Below, in pieces: positions 34,094 to 37,819 of a DNA stretch of 37,819 nt. How positions within the stretch are numbered: the stretch's first letter is position 1; each line of letters starts with the position of its first letter. The stretch comes from Lachnospiraceae bacterium (GTDB lineage: Bacteria > Bacillota > Clostridia > Lachnospirales > Lachnospiraceae): the NCBI GenBank assembly GCA_017437065.1, contig JAFSBX010000087.1, positions 1 through 37,819 on the forward strand, read 5' to 3'. Under the pieces are notes generated by a model. It made no database searches. It was not told the origin of the DNA and saw only the letters and a list, made by a program, of their open reading frames with translations. The position numbers and the translations under genes were made by a program.

Positions 34094-35155
34094 ATGCAAT
34101 ATGCAAGAAAATTAAGAAAAGGTGACAAGGTAGCAATTGTAAGCTTGTCGAGTGGAATGCTCGGTGAAGAATTTTGCAGTCATAATATTGAGATCGGTGT
34201 AAAGAGATTAAAAGAATATGGTTTGGAACCGGTATTTATGCCGAATGCTTTGAAAGGTATTGAATATTTGCAGGCTCATCCGGAAGCAAGGGCGAAAGAC
34301 TTAAAAGATACATTTTTAGATGAGTCTATTGCAGGGATTATTTGTGCAATCGGTGGTGATGATACATACAGACTTTTGCCTTATCTGATGGAAGATGATG
34401 AGTTCATAAAAGAGGTAGAGAAGTATCCTAAATTATTTACAGGATTTTCAGATACTACGATTAATCATCTCATGTTTTACAAGCTGGGATTGTCTACCTA
34501 TTACGGACTAAACTTTATTTGTGATTTGGGAGAAATTGCAGATGAAATGTTACCATATACGAAAAGGGCATTTGAGGGATATTTGGAAGGCAATGAATTT
34601 GATGAAATTGTATCCAGCGACATTTGGTATGAAGAAAGAGAAGATTTTTCTAGATCTGCAATAGGAACAGAAAGAAAAACTCATAAAGAAGAACGTGGTT
34701 TTGAACTTCTGCAGGGAGGTGAAATTTTTCAAGGTGAATTATTGGGCGGATGCTTGGAAAGTCTTTATGATATATTGACCAATAGTAGATATGAGGATGA
34801 AAAGGAAGTTTGTGAGAGATATGGTCTGTTTCCGGATAAGGAAGAGTGGAGAGGAAAAATTCTGTTTATAGAAACTTGTGAAGAAAAACCGAGTCCGGAA
34901 TTGTTTGAAAGAGAAGTTCTATTGCTGAAAGAAAAGGGAGTATTTGACGTGGTAAATGGTGTGTTGGTTGGAAAACCACAGGATGAAGCTTTTTATCAGG
35001 AATATAAAGATATTCTTATTAAAGTAATAGATAATGAGAAACTTCCGATTGTTTATAATGTGAATTTTGGGCATGCTACACCGCGGTGTGCATTGCAGTA
35101 TGGTGTTGTTGCAAAGGTAGATATGAAACAGAAAAAGATTTTTGTGAACAAGTAG
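34094..35155 (+). CDS. S66-family LD-carboxypeptidase, MccF-like
   Basis: 353 residues. The catalytic Ser119 is in GFSDTT, Glu222 in GGCLESL and His327 in FGHATP, a complete Ser-Glu-His triad. The N-terminus LRKGDKVAIVSLSSG and the AIGGDDTYRLLP loop match the MccF subgroup rather than the murein-recycling LdcA group. MccF enzymes give resistance to microcin C-like peptide-nucleotides by cutting the amide link, so an immunity or detoxifying role fits. Length is typical of MccF (about 345). Confidence 0.87.
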   Translation: MQYARKLRKGDKVAIVSLSSGMLGEEFCSHNIEIGVKRLKEYGLEPVFMPNALKGIEYLQAHPEARAKDLKDTFLDESIAGIICAIGGDDTYRLLPYLMEDDEFIKEVEKYPKLFTGFSDTTINHLMFYKLGLSTYYGLNFICDLGEIADEMLPYTKRAFEGYLEGNEFDEIVSSDIWYEEREDFSRSAIGTERKTHKEERGFELLQGGEIFQGELLGGCLESLYDILTNSRYEDEKEVCERYGLFPDKEEWRGKILFIETCEEKPSPELFEREVLLLKEKGVFDVVNGVLVGKPQDEAFYQEYKDILIKVIDNEKLPIVYNVNFGHATPRCALQYGVVAKVDMKQKKIFVNK

Positions 35156-35166
35156 GAGAAGGTGTT

Positions 35167-35874
35167 ATGGCTGTATCATATAACAAATTATGGAAACTGT
35201 TAGTAGATAAAAAGATGAGTAAATCAGATTTGCGTAAAAAGGCAGAAATTGCTCCTAATACAATGACAAAATTACGCCGTGATGAAGAGGTAAGTCTTAC
35301 TATTCTTAGCAAGATATGTAAGACTTTGAATGCAGATTTTGGTGATATTGTAGAGTATGTACCGGATGCAGAAATTTGGGACTTGTATGATGAAAATAGG
35401 GAACTTATCGGACGGGAACATGTCAGAGGTGAGCAGTTACCGATAGACGGATACCATCTGGTGGTGCATGTTTGGATTCGAAATTCCAAGGGAGAGTATC
35501 TGATTGCGCAGCGTTCTGCAAATAGACCAACGTATCCGCTGATGTGGGAGTGTGTAGGTGGGGCGGTTGTGAAAGGTGAGGACAGTCTGTTAGGAGCAAT
35601 CAGAGAAGCAAAAGAAGAAGTTGGTGTTGACTTGAATCCGGAAAACGGACAAGTTCTTTTTACAAAAACACGAAAAATCATAGAGGGTAAAATCTTTAAT
35701 GATATTATGGATGTTTGGTTATTTGAGTATGATGGAGAGGTTGATTTGGGTAATGCTACAACAGATGAAGTGACACAGGTTACATGGATGAATCGGGAGC
35801 AAATTAAGGAACTGTTTAAACATAACATGTTTGTGGAGACATTGGAATACTTCTTTACGGAAGTGGATGATTAA
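35167..35874 (+). CDS. Cro/C1-type HTH fused to NUDIX domain, putative regulator
   Basis: 235 residues. Residues 1-65 form a Cro/C1-like helix-turn-helix of the small HTH_26 type (KSDLRKKAEIAPNTMTKLRR, LSKICKTLNADFGDIVEYV). Residues about 95-225 form a NUDIX domain (GAVVKGE...REAKEEVGV, with both metal Glu), with the IPP-isomerase/8-oxo-like lead WIRNSKGEYLIAQRS. It could sense a nucleotide-derived metabolite and control the cluster, comparable in principle to NrtR (a NUDIX-wHTH). It may also keep hydrolase activity. GGAG seven bases before ATG 35167 decides the start. Confidence 0.87.
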   Translation: MAVSYNKLWKLLVDKKMSKSDLRKKAEIAPNTMTKLRRDEEVSLTILSKICKTLNADFGDIVEYVPDAEIWDLYDENRELIGREHVRGEQLPIDGYHLVVHVWIRNSKGEYLIAQRSANRPTYPLMWECVGGAVVKGEDSLLGAIREAKEEVGVDLNPENGQVLFTKTRKIIEGKIFNDIMDVWLFEYDGEVDLGNATTDEVTQVTWMNREQIKELFKHNMFVETLEYFFTEVDD

Positions 35875-35905
35875 GGAACTGTAATATTTACTCAGGAGGA
35901 ATCAG

Positions 35906-36287
35906 ATGATAGAAAAAAATGATGATATATAGCAAAGGAATATCGACTTGTTAATAACAGGATATTGGTATGAGGATTTACCACCAGTTATAGATATAAT
36001 AAACATGAAAGCAATAATAAAGAGGATTATTGAAAATATTGATAATCATATATATGATGACTTTTATAAAACGAATGGAATAATAACTGAATATAAAAAT
36101 ACGCAGGCACCATCATATATATTTAATGACGGAATAGAATCTGTAACTTTCTTTGAATTTAAGAAGAATGGTGCATTGAGAGATGCAAATTCCTAATTTG
36201 AAATATTATTGTACATTTGTTTATAACACAATTTATATGGATGGAAAGGGTGATGTGAAATGGCAAACGAATTGGAAAGAGCATTAA
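35906..36287 (+). pseudogene. Decayed gene of unknown family: nonsense codon and frameshift
   Basis: CAGGAGGA leads to ATG 35906, but TAG stops the frame at 35930-35932. The same frame then stays open (NIDLLITGYWYEDLPPVIDI onwards) until TAA at 36195. One frame away, from about 36180, the protein seems to continue (EMQIPNLKYYCTFVYNTIYM) to about 36240, where the next gene begins. A translation start at TTG 35948 for an 82-residue product is possible but has no ribosome site. The simplest reading is a broken gene. Confidence 0.6.
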
Positions 36288-37198
36288 ATAATTACAAGAA
36301 AAATATGGATGCTAATAGAAAAGGAGATGCTGCCTGTTATGACAGCTTCTTTAAATATTGTATGGAAGAAGGATTATCAAAGTATCCTCTGAAAAAATTG
36401 TTTGTGGAATATATTAGCATGCACAGTATAGTAGAAGCTTGTAGAACCTATGTTGAAGAAAGTAAGAAGACAAAAACGATGCAAGCTATTAATAGATACT
36501 TGATTGCAATGGATAAGTTTTATGTAAACTACATAAAAAAGCAGGGGATTATATGTGACGAGCTTGAAGCAGGATGTCATAGAAAAGAAGTTATAAATGA
36601 TGTGGCTAATTCTATGAATGAAAAGTTGGGTAGTAGAAGAATAACTGTACCCATGAAACCTAACGAGATAGAAGCGATGGAAGAAGTTATTAAAACCTTG
36701 AATTGTGAAAGTCATTATCAATATGGTCAAATTGTAAGGTATAGACTCATGCTTGAATATGGATTTAAAAGTGAAGTCCTTTTGGATTTGAGATTGGAAC
36801 AGTTTGATGAGGAGACATTATCATTTAATTTAGAATATGCTGAAGATATTCACTTTAAACTGTTCTTAGACGAAGAATTAGGAAATATGGTAAAAAGATA
36901 TTGCGGAATGAATTGCAAAAAGGATAGGAAATGGCTATTTACTAATTCAAATGGAAAGAAGATATCTTCGCCTTACATAATGGATGAATTAAGAAAAAGA
37001 GCAAAAGAAAACTTTAATATTGCAGGATTTAGCCCCATGGCTACAGGGCTTACAGGTGTACAAAAATTATTAGAAAAAGGAATGACTATTGCTGAGATAA
37101 AACTGCTTACAGGTTTTGGAATACAAAAAATAGATGATGTAGCCGAATATATGTTGATGGCACAAGATATTGAAAAAGTAATAAACGAAAAGCTTTAA
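36260..37198 (+). CDS. Tyrosine-recombinase-like protein lacking catalytic residues
   Basis: 312 residues. An N-terminal helical SAM-like region (about 1-125) and a C-terminal domain (about 135-305) follow the order of phage integrases. MLEYGFKSEVLLDLRLEQF matches the place of the first Arg (TGxRxxEllxL), but Lys-Ser replaces the Arg. FSPMATGLTGVQKLL replaces HxLRHxxA, and TGFG replaces LGH. A Tyr remains in VAEYML. It may bind DNA without recombining, or act with an active partner. GGAAAGGG nine bases before ATG 36260; a terminator follows. Confidence 0.6.
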   Translation: MANELERALNNYKKNMDANRKGDAACYDSFFKYCMEEGLSKYPLKKLFVEYISMHSIVEACRTYVEESKKTKTMQAINRYLIAMDKFYVNYIKKQGIICDELEAGCHRKEVINDVANSMNEKLGSRRITVPMKPNEIEAMEEVIKTLNCESHYQYGQIVRYRLMLEYGFKSEVLLDLRLEQFDEETLSFNLEYAEDIHFKLFLDEELGNMVKRYCGMNCKKDRKWLFTNSNGKKISSPYIMDELRKRAKENFNIAGFSPMATGLTGVQKLLEKGMTIAEIKLLTGFGIQKIDDVAEYMLMAQDIEKVINEKL

Positions 37199-37213
37199 TG
37201 TAATTTAACGCGG

Positions 37214-37259
37214 CATTTCAATTTGTCATGCGGAGTCAAATATTGAAATGATTGTTTTT
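37214..37259 (+). terminator. Probable intrinsic terminator after the recombinase-like gene
   Basis: CATTTCAAT (37214-37222) pairs with ATTGAAATG (37242-37250), followed by ATTGTTTTT. Confidence 0.65.
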
Positions 37260-37322
37260 GATTAAGCAGGCAATTTGGAAAACTTCTAAGTCCGTTCGCA
37301 ATCTTGAATAAAAACAAGAAAG

Positions 37323-37343
37323 AATTCGTACAGAGAACGAATT
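37323..37343. other. Short hairpin in the leader of the last gene
   Basis: AATTCGT (37323-37329) and ACGAATT (37337-37343) are inverted copies, 34 bases before the last gene. The rest of the 178-base gap holds only the terminator and a ribosome site. Confidence 0.35.
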
Positions 37344-37376
37344 TCAACGTATTAGAGCTACTGGAAAGGAGAGTAT

Positions 37377-37819
37377 ATGGATGATATAGCAGAGATAAAT
37401 TATAAATTTCATAATCATGATATTGAGAATATATGGCATATCTTTTTTTGCTTATCGAATACGACATTTTCATCAATAGAATTATCTTTTGGTAAAAGTG
37501 GAGCATATATATTGTCATGTGAAACAATGATGTCAATTTGTAAAACACTTGAAACTATTGATTTTTGTTTCTATAGGAATGTTTATTTAGATGCATATAC
37601 TTTAATCCGGAAAATTAGGGACGACTTAATGCAGTATTTATTTGTGTTGAATATTATACAGAATAAACATGGTTTAACAGATAAAGAATGTAAAGAATTT
37701 CGGTTAGATCCAGAATCAATGATGAAAATGATAGGATTAGATATTTCAATATTGATTTCAGGAGAAAGAAAAACAGAAGCAGAACATGCTATGGAGAAAT
37801 GGATTTACAATGTATTGGA
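37377..37819 (+). CDS. Uncharacterised protein, runs off the window
   Basis: The frame is open from ATG 37377 (GGAAAGGAG at 37362-37370) to the window end, at least 147 residues. It is mostly helical and aromatic-rich, with YLDAYTLIRKIRDDLMQYLF and ISGERKTEAEHAMEKWIY as its most distinctive stretches. There is no clear signal peptide or membrane helix. I recall similar uncharacterised proteins in Lachnospiraceae accessory islands, but give no function. Its end is outside the window. Confidence 0.7.
   Translation, partial: MDDIAEINYKFHNHDIENIWHIFFCLSNTTFSSIELSFGKSGAYILSCETMMSICKTLETIDFCFYRNVYLDAYTLIRKIRDDLMQYLFVLNIIQNKHGLTDKECKEFRLDPESMMKMIGLDISILISGERKTEAEHAMEKWIYNVL

Noticed and set aside
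35076-35828. 250-codon open frame on the minus strand opposite the HTH-NUDIX gene
   Set aside because: It lies wholly antisense to a gene with clear HTH and NUDIX motifs, has no convincing ribosome site and has a Ser/Thr/Pro-rich shadow composition.
27511-35874. Reading the cluster as a classic non-ribosomal or ribosomal peptide biosynthesis locus
   Set aside because: There is no adenylation, condensation, carrier, precursor-peptide, cyclodehydratase or radical-SAM gene among the ten, and no exporter.
1-37819. CRISPR arrays, rRNA and tRNA genes
   Set aside because: No regularly spaced repeats, no tRNA cloverleaf with a TTCRA arm and no rRNA-like stretch were seen in reading.

Overview
This is chromosomal DNA from a low-GC, spore-forming Firmicute, most likely of the family Lachnospiraceae. 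Evidence: purine-rich Shine-Dalgarno sites, AT-rich codon use, spoIIID, a spore-coat-like gene pair, clostridial-type cell-envelope genes and a sigma-D-like (motility) promoter. The genus cannot be fixed from the sequence. I found no rRNA, tRNA or CRISPR array.

Layout. (1) 1-138: the 3' end of a group II intron of class IIC type (domains V and VI, plus the last codons of its encoded protein), beside a minus-strand gene (147-812) with a sigma-28/sigma-D-like promoter. (2) 942-4443: ispE, a GntR/FCD regulator, a small exported protein, murI and a DUF1934 gene, closed by a strong bidirectional terminator. (3) 4465-12468: a membrane-anchored protein, cardiolipin synthase, an FKBP lipoprotein, asnS, a PcsB-like NlpC/P60 hydrolase, an ECF S component with a small kinase, and a pair of CotF-like spore genes behind a near-consensus sigma-G promoter. 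(4) 12557-17739: a large GGDEF-EAL-PAS protein, small hypotheticals including an unlisted 36-residue membrane peptide, a YbaK-type deacylase and an HD hydrolase. (5) 17865-21593: response regulator, ABC ATPase, permease and histidine kinase, a typical peptide-antibiotic sensing and export module. (6) 21638-26747: spoIIID (TTG start, sigma-E promoter), a MATE exporter with a hairpin over its ribosome binding site, a membrane diguanylate cyclase and guaA with its terminator.

(7) 26760-37819 is an accessory region. It begins just after the guaA terminator with a 5'-truncated tyrosine integrase. Then come ten tightly packed plus-strand genes (27511-35874): divergent carbamoyltransferase, GNAT, YpgQ/YedJ-like HD hydrolase, NUDIX-APH fusion, PHP phosphatase, transglutaminase-GNAT fusion, methyltransferase, histidine phosphatase, MccF-like S66 peptidase and an HTH-NUDIX fusion that may be the regulator. 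After these lie a decayed gene (nonsense codon plus frameshift), a tyrosine-recombinase-like protein that appears to lack its catalytic residues, and a gene running off the end.

The ten-gene cluster is the best candidate for an undescribed system. It consists almost entirely of enzymes that modify or hydrolyse small molecules, includes three unusual fusions, and carries no transporter or carrier protein. That fits a detoxification or self-resistance set, or nucleotide and metabolite repair, but the function is inference. Family assignments rest on motifs read by eye; no database search was possible.
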